Of a DNA stretch of 64,000 bases, positions 35,373-47,698 are shown piece by piece. Origin of the DNA: Phlegmacium glaucopus (taxonomy: Eukaryota; Basidiomycota; Agaricomycetes; Agaricales; Cortinariaceae). The notes beneath the pieces were generated by a model, which was given only the letters and a program-made list of their open reading frames with translations, had not been told where the DNA came from and searched no databases. Where the stretch lies: positions 257,889 to 321,888 of the forward strand of contig MU130358.1 in the NCBI GenBank assembly GCA_015039465.1, given 5' to 3'. Numbering within the stretch: position 1 is the first letter of the stretch; the number at the start of each line of letters is the position of its first letter. The translations under genes were made by a program, and so were the position numbers.

Positions 35373-37175
35373 TCAGGGCGCAAGCCGAGTCGTAGATACT
35401 AGAAAGCTGTATACGCTGAGGATTGCGACAATGATCAAGAATGCATGTATGTGGAGACAACCAAGCCAATCCCCTCCCAATCCCCTTCCGCTCTCCGGGA
35501 TCCAAGCCCACATCCAAAATATGGCTCCCAATCCTCCCATACCATAATTTAGCATCGGAGCACTGCCTGATCTACTAGCATGGGAAATGCGCCGAATGGC
35601 GACGACATACCATGCCATTCCAAGCCCAGCACCAATGAGTTTGATTTTTGGAAGGAGGTTCCATACCCAGCTCAAAGGCCAATATTCAAGAATGTGAGGT
35701 AAACTGAGATCTGGCTCTCGTTGGAAGGGTATATCGTCCCATCGTGAAAGATTTTTCTCTTTGATTATTGACGGGAGGTTTGGACAGAGTACAGAACCTC
35801 TTCCTATTCCCAGGAGATGGGCATGTCTTGAGTTTAGAGCTGTTCGGAGAAGTCCAAGTGTTCGAAGGCCGCCTGTTAGAAGAATAAGGGGTGTCGGAGG
35901 GGAGATGGGAGTTTTGGGGAGTGATTCGAGAGCTTGCAATGCTTGATGAGAAAAATGAGCGAAAAATGCTTGTCGGGGGGATTTCGAGATACTAGTTTCG
36001 GATCTGAAGAAATCTGAAGGATAAACGTCTCAGTTACGAGCTGTGTAAATTTCTGTTTTAACTACCCGGTTTTTCATAATCCCCTCCACTAATTTCAATG
36101 ATATCCACACTTCCCCACTGAGCCATAGCTAGGATATGCCCAAGAGCGCGTGATTCGCCTTCGGAAAGAAAGGCCTGCGTTGATGAACCTGCAGTGCTGT
36201 AATCTGCAGCATTAAACTTGATACTCAGAACAAAGTCCTTAGGCACCTCTCGACGGATAGAAGAAACAATTGTATGAATTAGTTCTATGCTTTGGTCAAC
36301 AGAATATTTATCTGTTCTAAAGTTTGACTGCAATGGAGGATGAGCGTTGTAACTTCTGTCACTTGTGGGTGGCCCACCTTAGGTGAAAGGAACTGGGCTA
36401 GGAGATCTTCGTCCGTCCATAAGACTAAGCATCATATAACCGAGAGAAGAAACAACGTACATCCGTGTGCGGCGTGCAACTGGATTCCGTCGAAACCTGA
36501 CTGATGTGCCACTTGTGCGCCTTTGACGAAAGCTTGGATCATTTCGGTGATATCTGCATGGGTCATTGGTCTCGGAGTCTGGAACATAACAGCATGTATG
36601 GCGCTTGAAATGAACCCTAGCTGCTTTCCACCAACTCTTATAGCGCTTGGAGCTAACGGTGTTTTAAAGGGAGCACGACCGCCAATAAAATTACTAGACT
36701 GGCGTCCTGCATGGCTGAGTTGCATGATCGCAAGAGTTTTATTTGAATTGCGTGAGATTGCGCCTTGGGATGAATAAAGACCGTGTATAGAAGCAGACAA
36801 TTTCTTAAAAGGCACAAGATTTTCCTCAGTGGTGTGTTTAGGAATGGTCATGTCTCGTCCAAGAGTTAGATGATCGGTTGAGACCTGAACGTTTCCTGTT
36901 ACTATCATCCCCCAATGGTGTTTGGCCCATTCAGCGTATAAGTCATAGTGGTGTAAATTTGGGGGCCCGCCAAAGAATGAAGCAAGGTGCTCGTACATGG
37001 CGACCTAAGTAATTGAATGAACGGAAGAATGGATGAAGGTTTGATATAAGATACATACTTTGACCAGCCTGTTTTGTACTGACCGACCGCATGGCAAGCT
37101 AGCTGGAAGAAATATACTATCCGCAGACTGATGTCCGGTCGCTGCTGCATCAGAAAGCTCGGATTGCAATGACAT
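35373..37175 (-). CDS. Old Yellow Enzyme family NADH:flavin oxidoreductase with hydrophobic C-terminal tail
   Basis: FMN-dependent TIM-barrel ene-reductase-like enzyme. The start at 37175 gives MSLQSELSDAAATGHQSADS, and SLPCGRSVQNRLVK is spliced to VAMYEHLASFFGGPPNLHHY, then WGMIVTGNVQVSTDHLTLGR. The FMN/substrate region includes IMQLSHAGRQS, PRPMTHADITEMIQAFVKGA and the motif IQLHAAHG. Next exons give LLAQFLSPK and FRTDKYSVDQSIELIHTIVS, then FVLSIKFNAADYS and VDIIEISGGDYE. The last exon has LILLTGGLRT and LGIGRGSVLCPNLP, then about 90 extra residues with three hydrophobic segments (near LIGAGLGMAWYVVAI, GAIFWMWAWI and AFLIIVAILSVYSFLV). This predicts a membrane-bound form, which I believe is common in basidiomycetes. 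Its substrate is unknown. Confidence 0.88.
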
Positions 37176-38019
37176 CTGTACGAAAGGTCGGATGTTGGTC
37201 CTATGCAAGGAAGTAAACCTCGCGTTGCAAGTGTTAGCGCTCAACGCTCAACCTTCATTCGCAGAGTATTCTGAAGGTCATAAGTATGGTCAGAAACATA
37301 GACGATACAAAGAAACATATATGATATACAAGTACAAATAAACTGGTGGTTTCACCCAATTAAAACCTCACCTGCTCATCTCCTTTTTATGACCGCGCGA
37401 AGCTAAATTCAAAGCGTTGCTACCATAAAAACGCTTCAACGTTCAACCCTGTTACTAAAGTTGATTACTTCCGCAAACAAAAATTTTCATAGGTCTTCGC
37501 TCAAGTACTTACCAATCTACAAGCCCGACTATCGTCAAACTTTCGGAAGCTTTGTCACGGCGATAGTACGATGTTCAAAACAGCTCCAACTCTCATTTTT
37601 GATGATCCCATCCACACAAAAAATCTGCATCTTGTCAGCGTGTATTCTAGACAATGGGAACCAAGTACAGGTGTATTCATTGGCAATCTACCGGCAATCA
37701 ACCGATGGTACTGAATAAGACGGCAAATATAACGTTGCGATAGTACTATTGTCCTCTGATAGATGAACCACTATGAACCACCTTGTTGTCTTAAAGGGGA
37801 CTCAGGCTAGCATTCATTGCAGATGAGTTCATGGGCCTCTTGAAAAGATTCCGTGATCAAACATGGTGATGAAGAGTTCGGGTCTGCTCCAAATAGATTT
37901 ATATCCTTGTAGTTTACCTTATTTGTTGACCATATTAGCTAATCATGGATTGATCCCAACTGCAAGGATCCCAGTTCCAATTCATTCGCCGTCTCCACAG
38001 AAACTGCTGGACAACAGGC
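37176..38019. other. Divergent intergenic region OYE / SMI1
   Basis: About 840 bp containing the promoters of both neighbours. Only short frames occur. I see no repeat, TATA box or CACGTG here. Confidence 0.55.
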
Positions 38020-40236
38020 ATGGGCTGGCTAACCTCTCTCTTCTCTTTTGATACCTCCCAGCGTTCACGGAAGGGCCAGGTATTCTCCTCGACACACGAG
38101 GCGTTTTCGGTCCCTACCTCCCCTGTCTTAGCCTCCCATCCAGATGCATTCAATCCAGACGCACTCAGCTCGCCTGGTCCAGAGTCCAGTAGAACTCCAA
38201 CTTCGTACACATACCCACCTCAAGGAACGGTCGCTTATGGTTATGCCTCACCCTCGTGAGTTAGTCAACAATAGCCCCACTATGTCATCATTCTCAATTT
38301 ATTTATTTTAAAAAATAGTAGTGGTTTTAATTCACGTCATGCTTCTTCGTCGTTGCTACCGACACATATGGATTCTCTGCATACCAACTTCCTGTCGAAC
38401 TCCCCATATCCACCTCTGTCCCATACTTGGGCTCGTATTCGTTCATGGCTAAGCCGTGAATATCCAGAACTCGGCGACACTCTCAATTATGGCATTATAC
38501 CTCTCGACCTCTCTGATATAGAGATGCAATTTGGGTTTGCTCTCCCAGCCGTGGTGCGGGAGTCATATCTTTGCGTAGACGGTCAGGAAGCCGAGTCTGC
38601 GGCCGGTTGCTCGGAGGGTCTTTTTTTCGGTTTGACACTCCTACCTCTTGAAACTGTTCTGGAAGAATGGAGATTTTGGAGAGAAGTTGATGATGACCCG
38701 AGTACAGGGTCAAATATAAGATTACGTGAAGCTATGGAATCTATTCCCCCTGGTTGGGTCAGAAAATCTTATTCACAACGAGGTTGGATTCCTCTTATTG
38801 CCGACAAAGCTGGAAATTACGTCGGTGTGGACCTCAATCCTGGAGAAAGTGGTTCAACTGGACAGGTTATTGTGTTTGGACGGGATTTTGATACCAAAGT
38901 CGTCCTATGGAAAGGTGACGGCCCAACAGGTTGGGCAAAATGGTTAGCGAGCTTTGTGGAGGAACTGGAAATTGGAGAAGGCTTTGAAATCGGTGCTAAC
39001 GAAGCTAGTGAAGGTAGTGAAGATGATGTTGGCTATGAGAGCTATTTTTATGATGGAAGCGGACGAGGGCAAGGGGATGGCGGTGGTGATGCTGGCTCTG
39101 GGGGCGGGTTGCGTTACACAGGTGAATACCGAGGTTGGAATGTGCTAGAGGCTTGGGCGGATCGAAGTCTAAGGAAATGGCATGAGGCAGGCGTGATATC
39201 AGATGCGTCATTAATGTCCGCAGAGGAGTCCGTCAAAACCAAGGTCGGTCCACTTATCAAATTTGGTTAGGCTTGTTAACATACGCTTTCTTAGCCCGAT
39301 GAACAATTGGATTTGGACATCAGCGAGATTTCGCCACAAGGACCTGGTTCTGAAGTTCCTATTCCGATCCTGAACGATTCTACAGAGCATATTCCTTCTC
39401 CAACCGTCGAAGCAGTTAACCAACATTTCACAGCAGACCAACGCTCGCATCCAAAACCTAGTATACCAAAACCTAGTATACCAAAACCTCCCAACTTACC
39501 CACAATTTCTGTCACTAAGGCGCCCGCCCCTCTTCCTGTGGGGCTTCCAACAGCCCTCGACATTGTGACTTCGCCATCTCCGCCAATTTCCAAACACTCC
39601 TCCCTCGAAGATCTCGAAGCGGGCCGTATCAACGGAATGCGTGAAGTCGCCGAAGATATTGGCCTCGTCTCCTCAACACGAAAAACAGGGAACGCTAGAT
39701 CTCCACTTCGTCACGACAGCTCGGAAGCCACTGGATCAGCTATTCCCATTTCATCTACACCTCCGTCAGTAATCTCGCCCACGACCCCGCGCGCGACTTC
39801 CACCACTTTCTCGCCTAGTTCCCCGGTTCTCCAAGATTTGTTAGCTGACTCAGTGCCTGGCATGGACAAAGAGCCCATTGAACCATTTCCGCTTACGCCG
39901 GAGGCGTCGCCTCTACCACTAGAACTAGAACTAGACACTTCTAGCGACGATCTGATTGTTGATACCACAATCAGACTAGTGGGCGGTGGTGGACAAACTG
40001 GTGTTGCAGAAAGCACCACTGCGTCTTCTCCGGAAGTAGAAAACCCACCCCCTACAAAGGCAACAAAAGAAGCTGATGTGGCTATCATCAGTTCACCTGA
40101 ACCTGGGAGCAAGCCAGACGAGAAATCGCACCAGAAGTCGAAGAGCAGTTTAGCCAGCCTCAAGAAAATTGGTCAGCTCGGACGGACAGTCAAGAGGGAT
40201 TCAGTGGCTAGTGTCAAGGGAATGTTTTCTTCATGA
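38020..40236 (+). CDS. SMI1: Smi1/Knr4-type cell-wall regulator
   Basis: Homologue of yeast Smi1/Knr4, a largely disordered scaffold that links cell-wall integrity signalling to beta-1,3-glucan synthesis. Exon 1 begins MGWLTSLFSFDTSQRSRKGQ; an intron near 38256-38318 leads to exon 2 and a second near 39242-39295 to the last exon. The Smi1/Knr4 core lies at about residues 115-310: HTWARIRSWLSREYPELGDT, LNYGIIPLDLSDIEMQFGFA, LPAVVRESYLCVDGQE, GLFFGLTLLPLETVLEEWRF, SYSQRGWIPLIADKAGNYVG, VDLNPG and VIVFGRDFDTKVVLW. A Gly/Asp-rich linker follows, then YRGWNVLEAWADRSL. The C-terminal third is Ser/Thr/Pro-rich and ends with a basic LKKIGQLGRTVKRDSVASVK. Three-part architecture (leader, core, disordered tail) fits fungal orthologues. 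Confidence 0.9.
39451..39490 (+). repeat. 15-bp tandem repeat inside SMI1 (KPSIP units)
   Basis: About 2.7 copies of a 15-nt unit encoding P-K-P-S-I repeats in the disordered tail of the Smi1 homologue. It is in frame, so copy-number change would keep the protein readable. Confidence 0.7.
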
Positions 40237-40503
40237 TAAAATACTGTGCATACGAAGAACTGCTTTCTCTTCTTTCTTTTACCCTCCCTCCTGAACTTTG
40301 GACCACGATGTAGCATCTTTTCCCGCCATTCGTTCCCTCACCTGTTCCAAGTTTACAGCTTGTTAATAACACTCAAGTTTAGTACCCATTTTTGCAATTT
40401 CGTGTATGATTCTTTTTTCACGAGAGTTGTTTCTTATATTATATTATTATACCCTACGTAGACACCAATTTTCTGATCTCGTATCCAACTCTTAGCATTT
40501 TCT

Positions 40504-40513
40504 ATCACGTGAT
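40504..40513. promoter_or_regulatory. ATCACGTGAT palindrome upstream of ALDH
   Basis: A perfect 10-bp palindrome containing CACGTG about 85 bp upstream of the ALDH start codon. It is part of the recurrent promoter motif seen in this window. Confidence 0.4.
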
Positions 40514-40594
40514 CAAACGACATGAAAGTCGCGTGTTGTGTGAAGTCTTTCAACAATCTCAACTCCCCCGCTGTGGGTTCCCTGAGCCCTCACA

Positions 40595-43072
40595 ATGGAC
40601 GCCTTAATATCCCTCATGAATCACCCATATCTGACCATGAAATTAGCCTCAGATGATGATTCGACTCGCCGCATCGACGCTGTTTATCCATTGTCCATCT
40701 TCTTTGCTTTTGGCATTTACCTGGTTTTCCAAAGGTATCAAATCAAGTATAATACTGCGGTTCCTTTTGACTTTCCAATTCCAGATGTATGGCCTCTTAC
40801 TTCATTTCCTTAAATTTCTGGCATTGATAAAATCCCAACCTGACCTAGGCCGCTAAACCGACCCACAATGGCAAAATACTCGAAGACCCGTCGATTAAAT
40901 CGCATCTTGATGACGAAGAGATTCTCCCAGCCATGAGTGTACCCGGAAGAAGTTATATAACCTCTTTCGACCCTTCGACAGGACTTCACCTTGGGACTTT
41001 TTTAACCGACAACGAGCTTGAAATTGGAGGTAAAATAGGACGAGCGGGAAAGGCACAGAAATCATGGAAGAAAACGACTTTAAGGCAACGACGACGCGTG
41101 GTTCGAAGTCTGTTGAAATGGTTGGTTGATAACCAGGATGCCTGTGCACGCGTCGCGTGCCGTGATACTGGCAAGACATGTAAGTGTTCCCCCCATCGAC
41201 CTTCGCCCGATTCCGACCGTTCTTTTGCTTTCAGTGGTTGACGCTGCTCTTGGAGAGATTTTGACAACCTGCTCGAAAATGGAATGGTTGATCAAACATG
41301 GAGAACAAGCTATACGACCTGAAACGAGACCCTCGAATTTAATGATGTTTTACAAGAAATCCCAAGTTATCTACGAACCCCTTGGTGTTGTATCTGCTAT
41401 CGTTTCCTGGAATTATCGTATGTCAACTCCCCTATTTTCGCGAAGCCTTGACAAATAATCTAGACCCTCTCAACCAGCATTACATAACGCCTGGTCGCCC
41501 ATCCTTGCTGCTATCTTTGCAGGAAATGGAATTGTGCTCAAATGTTCAGAACATGTTATTTGGTCGACGACCTGGTTCGTTGGCGCGATCACAAGATGTC
41601 TTGAAATTTGCGGGCATGACCCAGAGCTTGTCCAAGTCGTTTGCTGCTATCCAGAGGAGGCTGGTGCCTTAACGGAATCGCCAAAGATCAAGCATATAAC
41701 CTTCATTGGCTCTGAAACTGTTGGACGCAAGGTGCGCTGTATCATTTGTGTTCAAGGTTAATTGAAAGCTCAGCCAGCATCTTGAAGATTGCTATGGCTG
41801 CTACTACACATCTGACCCCAGTAACCCTTGAGCTGGGAGGAAAAGATCCTGCTGTCATCCTTCCCGGTACCGACCTTGAAAAATGGGCTAGTGTATGGAT
41901 GCGTGGAGTATTGTAAGTCTTTTTTGTTTTGCTCAGTTGATTTTCGTTCATTTCATTCTTTTGCCTCATCCAACAGCCAGAACATGGGACAAAATTGCAT
42001 TGGCATTGAACGACTTTTAGTGCACTCCGAACAATATGATGATCTGTTTGCCATTTTCAAGGAACGTGTCTCAAAGTTGCGAGTTGGATCGGTCATGTCA
42101 CCACAACAGGCAGGGTTCATGGCGATAGTCGACGGCGGGGCCATGATTTGTAATGACCGGTTCCGTGGCATTGAGAACCTCATCAATGAAGCAGTTGAAG
42201 GGAATGCATATCTTGTGGGAGGTACTGAATACAAAAATCATCCTCTCCATCCAAATGGATGCTTCTTCAGCCCAACTGTTGTAGGTCCAGTCGATAAATC
42301 GATGCGAATTGCCCAGCAGGAATGTAAGTCCTTTCCGTTCACGTAGATGATGACTTCATTTAATAGTTGGGTTCTCTAGTATTTGCGCCTGTCGCCGTCT
42401 TGATGCCTTACGAGACCATTGAGGAAGCTATTGATATCGCAAACGACACTCAATATGGGCTCGGCGCAAGTGTTTTTGGTCCCGACCAAGACGAATGTGT
42501 CAAGGTTGCAAAACGATTGGAATGTGGAATGGTATCCATTAACGATTTTGGCGTCTTTTATGTGAGATTTTCATGATTACATCTGTTATCATCAACGTTG
42601 TTTATTGGATTTCATAGATTAAGTTGGTTGATTGGCTGCTTGTGTGGTGTTTCTTCTAATCCTATGTTATTTTTTTTAGCCAAGCCCTACCTTTCGGTGG
42701 TGTCAAAGGCAGTGGCTATGGGCGATTCGGTATGACTTTCTTCGGTTATCCTTTCTCTCCATTATTGATCCCTATGAATACAAGCTGGACCCGAAGGGCT
42801 TCGTTCATTGACCAACCCCAAGGCCATAATCACTGACCGATGGCCTTCACTAATCCAAACAAGTATCCCGAAGGTGCTTGATTACCCACTACGATCATTC
42901 CAGCATAGTTGGTTCGTTATCATTTCCTATATTTATGAAAGCATTCCCCTGACTTCGTTTTGTGGGGGGCAGGGAGTTCACGAGCGGACTGATATGTTTC
43001 CTTTACGCCGATGGTTGGCGTGCAAGTATTCACGGTCTCATTTCTGCCGCCCGAGCTGCTTCTAAATACTAA
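40595..43072 (+). CDS. Membrane-anchored aldehyde dehydrogenase (Msc7-like)
   Basis: NAD(P)-dependent aldehyde dehydrogenase of the fungal Msc7 type. The N-terminus [20 protein letters not shown] precedes a hydrophobic anchor ([18 protein letters not shown]). Spliced exons give [106 protein letters not shown] and [13 protein letters not shown]. The catalytic glutamate is in [15 protein letters not shown] and the nucleophilic Cys in [17 protein letters not shown]. Later come [59 protein letters not shown] and a C-terminal extension ending [10 protein letters not shown]. About 10 short introns occur. Both catalytic residues are present, so it should be active. Its substrate is unknown, and membrane topology is inferred from the anchor. 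Confidence 0.92.
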
Positions 43073-43416
43073 GTTAATAAAACTTTCATACCCCCTTTTA
43101 TTTAGAATACAGGCTTGTTGATGTATGGTTTTATTGAATGCTTTCTTTGTTGTCATTTGCCCGTCTTACGATGCCTTCTGTCTAATGTCCCTCCTTGATG
43201 TCTGCTTGAAGGATATTATCATTTATTGAACTATTGTCCACTGGAAAAAATTCATTTACAAGGAAGGCAAAAAATGTCCATGCTGGTGTCATGAGTTTCC
43301 GAAGTTTTTTTTTATAATACATATAAATCTAGGTAAGCGTGCTTGTAGAAGACATAGAATGCGCAAAGTGAAAGAGGGACACATGATAGACAATAGATAG
43401 TGGAAGATGTAACCAA
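43073..43416. other. Convergent gap ALDH / DCN1
   Basis: About 340 bp between two stop codons, presumably both 3' untranslated regions. Nothing else is seen. Confidence 0.6.
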
Positions 43417-45442
43417 TCAACTCTCGGAAGACTTCGCGGCATTTCCATTGGTGTCTTGACCCTTCTTTGATGAGACGAAATCATCCAACAAAGTCGGCCA
43501 GGCCTGAATATGATGTTTACGTTAGGATTCTTTGTCTGTCCCGAGGTAAAACGCACCCCATCAGTCTCGTAGCCTTGGAGGTTAGGATCTATGGTTCGAC
43601 AGAACTCAAGCATCTGAACAAATATATACATCTCAATCACACTACATAGAAGGTAAATCAATAACCAACACACCATGCTCCAAAGATCCTTGTTCGTAGC
43701 TTTATAACTTTCCAGGTTGTCCTACGAGAATGGGCGGTTAGAAGGAATAGCCTAGACAATGAGAAGATAAGAACATACGTTGATAAAATGAAGAACCTCG
43801 GCCATGATGGGATATTTGGGGGCCAAAAGGACAGACCAAAGAGCCACAGAGATCTTCGATATGGTTGAATTTTTTTTAAGTTTAACAAGAATGTAAAAAG
43901 CCGTCACCTCCATATCCATGTTTCTCGACTGCCTGGATTGAAGCAATATAATATTAGCCATGACTCTGGGTAACGGCATCACAGCATCACATAAAACAAC
44001 TTACTCCGGCTTAGCAAGCGCGTAGGAGAACATGTATAACTTCCGGAAACCAGCTTTCACGTCCCGAGCATAGGTGTTATAAACGGACCTATCGTATTCC
44101 TCCTTTTTGCTGGTCGGCTTGACAGGCGCACTACCACGAATGAGCAAGTCCTCCAGTTCAGTCACAGCCAGCGACAACGGCGATAGTGAAGAAATTCTAT
44201 TGTAGGTCATAAGTACTGGCTGCAGAAGATACAACAACGTGGTACGCACCGCAGTGAACTCGTCCCTTTCACCCATTCGTCCTTCGTAATCTTCCCCATC
44301 TCTTTGGCCCCCATTTGCCATGCCAGAATAAGAGGAAGTGCTCCGTCAAAAGGAATGTTGGCATCAATACATAATTGTTCAAATCCCTCCGTTGCAATGA
44401 GATTCTTATTGTCCTTTTCAGTATAAATGTTAAATAGATCGAGGGCACGTTGAGGTGTATATGTTTCAGTTTTTTTTGATAAAGTAGAGGGGTTGGTTTG
44501 ATGCACGGATGATGCAGACTCTACATTGCATAGTGGGTTAGATGATGACTCCTGTCAAATATATGAGTACGCAGAACCTGAACAAGAGTGACGAAAGGCT
44601 TACCCTAAAAGGAATAGATTTACTATTGGGTGTCAGGTCGTCACTGTGAACATTGTATATGTGATTAGACAAACAGCACAGAAGGGAGGAAAGTGGCATG
44701 GGTAAATCATTCACGAGCTCCAATAGAATGTGAGAGAGCTCAACTGAGCTCGTTTAGAAAGGATGAACCAAGATATAAGTGCAGGCGACTGGCGCGCCGT
44801 GCTCGTTAGGGTGCAAGTCATGAGCACAGCCAGGAACAGCCTAGCCCAATTATGTAATCACTTCTGTTTTTGGGCATCCAACACAAATAAACCAACTTGA
44901 CTCAAATTTACGAAAGACATGGTAAAGGGGGTCATCTAGTGTCAAAGGTTACTCACTTTACATCACCCTTTTGACCAGCAACCTTTTTGGGGGCCTTGGC
45001 TGTACTTTTCGCTTTACTTGCAGCAGCGGACTTGGTTGTTCTTGGCTTCTTTGCTAAATGGACAGCCTTGAAAAATGTACAGAGACAATCAGTGATGGAC
45101 TAGTAAGTCGAAAGGAAGGTTCCAATTACATCCATGTCATCCGGGTCTTCGTCGCTGAATAACACACATAATCAAATTGCTGACTTAAATAGCGACAGAC
45201 GGGCCTTACCCGTTCTGGGGTACTGTCGAGAGCATAGTATTCTTTGCTACACCAGCGGATTCGGTTGTAGTATTTTTAGTACCGCTTAATCGAGTTGAAG
45301 CGCGAGTAGATCGCATCGAGGAAGAGGTTCCAGCCTGAGCCGCCGAGTCGTCAACCTGTTTTCGCTAGAAGAGTCGTGCAACGGAACGGTCAGAATGTAT
45401 AAAAAATATCCTGGTACTGTAAAAATTCACCTTTGGAGCCAT
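43417..45442 (-). CDS. DCN1: Dcn1-like cullin neddylation factor with long basic N-terminus
   Basis: Scaffold-type E3 that helps transfer Nedd8 to cullins. The start at 45442 gives MAPK, spliced to RKQVDDSAAQAGTSSSMRST. A lysine- and alanine-rich segment follows (HLAKKPRTTKSAAASKAKST, then KAPKKVAGQKGDV). An unusually long intron for this window (about 290 nt) leads to NDDLTPNSKSIPF, then ESSSNPLCNVESASSVHQTN. The DCUN1 (potentiating neddylation) domain follows: ETYTPQRALDLFNIYTEKDN, NLIATEGFEQLCIDANIPFD, GALPLILAWQMGAKEMGKIT, DVKAGFRKLYMFSYALAKPE, ISVALWSVLLAPKYPIMAEV, ATNKDLWSMMLEFCRTIDPN and WPTLLDDFVSSKK near the end. There is no UBA domain at the N-terminus, where the basic stretch could be a nuclear signal. 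It is divergent from CIA2 across 200 bp, a likely shared promoter. Confidence 0.87.
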
Positions 45443-45642
45443 TTATTAAACGAAGGGCTGTTCAGTTGGCGTCTATTGGATTTAATTGTGTTGGTGGAAT
45501 CAAACTCGGGAAGCACTTGTGGCGAACGAAAATCAGGTTCGGACTTACGCCGACGCGACTTGGTATCCGCGTGACCTGTGACCTGTAACGCCATTCCTTG
45601 TGAGACATCATAATAACCCTGACATGATGGTTCTAAGCATCC

Positions 45643-46319
45643 ATGGCCGGAGAAATATTTAATCCAAACCCTATCGTTTTTTCGACTTCGAAAACGTCAG
45701 GACGTAAAGTGGATGCATCGGTGCATTCACTATGGATAGACGATACAAACCAATCCGATGATGAGACAGATGAAGTAGAAGCTATTGACCAAGACGAGAT
45801 ATTTGGTACCGCCTCCTTGCATCCCTGCCCATAATTTTACTGACTTTGGTTTCAGATCTCATTCGCTCAATATATGACCCCGAACATCCCAATACCCTTG
45901 AAGAGCTACGTGTCGTTTCAGCACCGCAGATCTCCATCGAGACAAACTATGTAACCGTGGAGTTCACACCCACTGTCCCACATTGTGGGATGTCCACACT
46001 GATCGGTACGCATGTATCATCTGTTCAACGGGTATCAATTTTTGATCTTTTGAATAGGCCTTTGTATAAGGGTTCGCCTTCTTCGTAGTCTCCCTGATCG
46101 TTTCAAAGTCGATATTTTTGTCAAGCCTGGTTCCCATCAGAGTGAGCATGCTGGTGAGCCTGGAACTCTGCTTCTAAAGAATTTTCTGCTGACGACTATG
46201 TGAAAGTTAACAAGCAACTTAACGATAAAGAAAGGGTTGCCGCTGCTCTGGAAAATCCTGTTCTTCTTGATACGGTTGAGCAATGCCTTGCCAACGTGGA
46301 TGCGCGGGGTAGCGGATGA
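45643..46319 (+). CDS. CIA2: CIA2 / MIP18-family cytosolic Fe-S assembly factor
   Basis: Subunit of the CIA targeting complex that inserts iron-sulfur clusters into cytosolic and nuclear proteins, including DNA-repair enzymes. Four exons. Exon 1 begins [20 protein letters not shown] and has an acidic stretch [16 protein letters not shown]. Then [20 protein letters not shown] and [20 protein letters not shown], with the conserved Cys motif [11 protein letters not shown], are spliced to [20 protein letters not shown] and [11 protein letters not shown]. The last exon reads [20 protein letters not shown] and [17 protein letters not shown] before the stop. The length (about 165 residues) and the single conserved cysteine fit the family. 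Confidence 0.92.
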
Positions 46320-46923
46320 TGATATGTTCCCTATCCACACGCCCGCTGGATACATGGCCGAGTCGTAGGACTCGTGGCCCTACGTAGACCGTGAGGGATG
46401 GCGTTTCACCCCAAGATCGGGGAGAAGGTGTTTACGATCGATACATCTTGAAGGTTTGGCCTAGAAACCTCTGAATTTGGATAGTGGACAATGGCATGTG
46501 GTGTCTTTCAATGCTCTGGAGTCTGGACTATCTTTCTCCCGTTCAATTCGTCTTACACGAACCTTGAGTCTGTTTAACGGGATGGTGAGAGGATTATTGT
46601 GCAAGCTATAGATATACCACATACGCGATAAATATTCCTTATGCATCCTGAGAGTGATTGACATAATTTAGGCAATCAGAAGCCCATTCATTGTATTCTG
46701 TGCATGAAGGCTAAAGCTACATGTTTAGGAGGCATGTGGGGGAGCAAAGTACTAATGGCAAATGTTGACTACGGCTACAAACCAGGTCTAGTAATAAATA
46801 ATAGTAGAAGAGAAGGAAATAGAAAATGCGTGTGGTTATAAGATATGCGAACGAAACTCGAAGCCATGATCGAAATACTGCGTCCAAAAGAAAGCAGAAC
46901 AATGAAGTGAAAGAGAAATAGAA
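46320..46923. other. Convergent gap, nothing identified
   Basis: About 600 bp between the CIA2 stop and the stop of the first DUF7330-like gene. Short frames only, no repeat noticed. Confidence 0.55.
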
Positions 46924-47698
46924 TCAATCCTTAAGTAAAAAATCCCAATCGATTGTTGTCTCATGTTCGGGTGCTTTGCGTGAGCAGCCAAACAGTCTCC
47001 TGAGCGACTCCTTGTGGGTATTTTCAGGACTAGATGTTTGAACGTCCCACATGCGAAAGGTAACATGCCCGCGGGTAACAACGACAACATTATCTTCGTT
47101 GTAAATTTCTTGAACTTTCGGTTCGTTTAGGCGAACATTGCGCAAAATTCTGTTGACGAAGCCGGCGGAGAATGTTGCTTTACCGGAATGATGAATTTGG
47201 CCTTTGAAGTCTGAGGGAAGCCAGACGGTAACGTCCGACGTCTCCGCCAGAATCTCCAAGTAACAGTTGGAAAGAAAAGAACGGCACTGTTAGATAATAT
47301 ATTAGCCAGGGTCTTTTTTTACGAGCCGTTAGGGCGACCGACAATTTTCAGCTTGATCGGAGCACTGTCGTTGGCGACGAACATTGTCATGCGGTGCTCC
47401 ACTGGCTGATTTCTTGCGCGATAATGTGGCAATATAAGATTCAAATCGATTGGTAGCTGTCCGCCGACAAGTTGAAAATCCCAGTCAGAGTATGCATTGT
47501 ATTTCACTTTATGCGATCCTCGTGTAGAGCTGCGTTCGATCTAGAATGGAGGCAGTTTAAGTTTGAGAAAATTAGAATAGAAGTAGGTCTATGGCTCACT
47601 AAAGTTGATCGGTCGTAGGAGAGCTAGAAGGGAAATCATTAACATTTCAAGGCTGGCGAAGGGTACGTTGGACGTACAGTGGAGTGGTCAGAAGACAT
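46924..47698 (-). CDS. DUF7330-like basidiomycete protein, copy A
   Basis: The start at 47698 (MSSDHST) is followed by a 24-nt exon (LSYDRSTL) and an exon beginning IERSSTRGSHKVKYNAYSDW, then DFQLVGGQLPIDLNLILPHY and MTMFVANDSAPIKLKI. A 56-nt intron with donor GTCGGT joins CRSFLSNCYLEILAETSDVT to VWLPSDFKGQIHHSGKATFS, AGFVNRILRNVRLNE, DNVVVVTRGHVTFRMWDVQT and the ending TTIDWDFLLKD. I recall this ending (DWDFLL) and the V-x-L-P-S-D-F-K-G motif in a mushroom family annotated DUF7330, whose function is unknown. There is no signal peptide or membrane helix. A diverged paralogue lies directly upstream on the same strand. The domain name is from memory. Confidence 0.72.

Noticed and set aside
36460..36500. 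Possible frameshift in the Old Yellow Enzyme gene after the HAAHG motif
   Set aside because: Normal introns on both sides of the LLAQFLSPK exon restore the frame, so no break is needed.
47259..47345. Apparent frame break in DUF7330-like copy A after RPNGS
   Set aside because: Using the upstream donor GTCGGT gives a 56-nt intron and an intact frame; the GTAAAA donor would leave an intron of only 36 nt.
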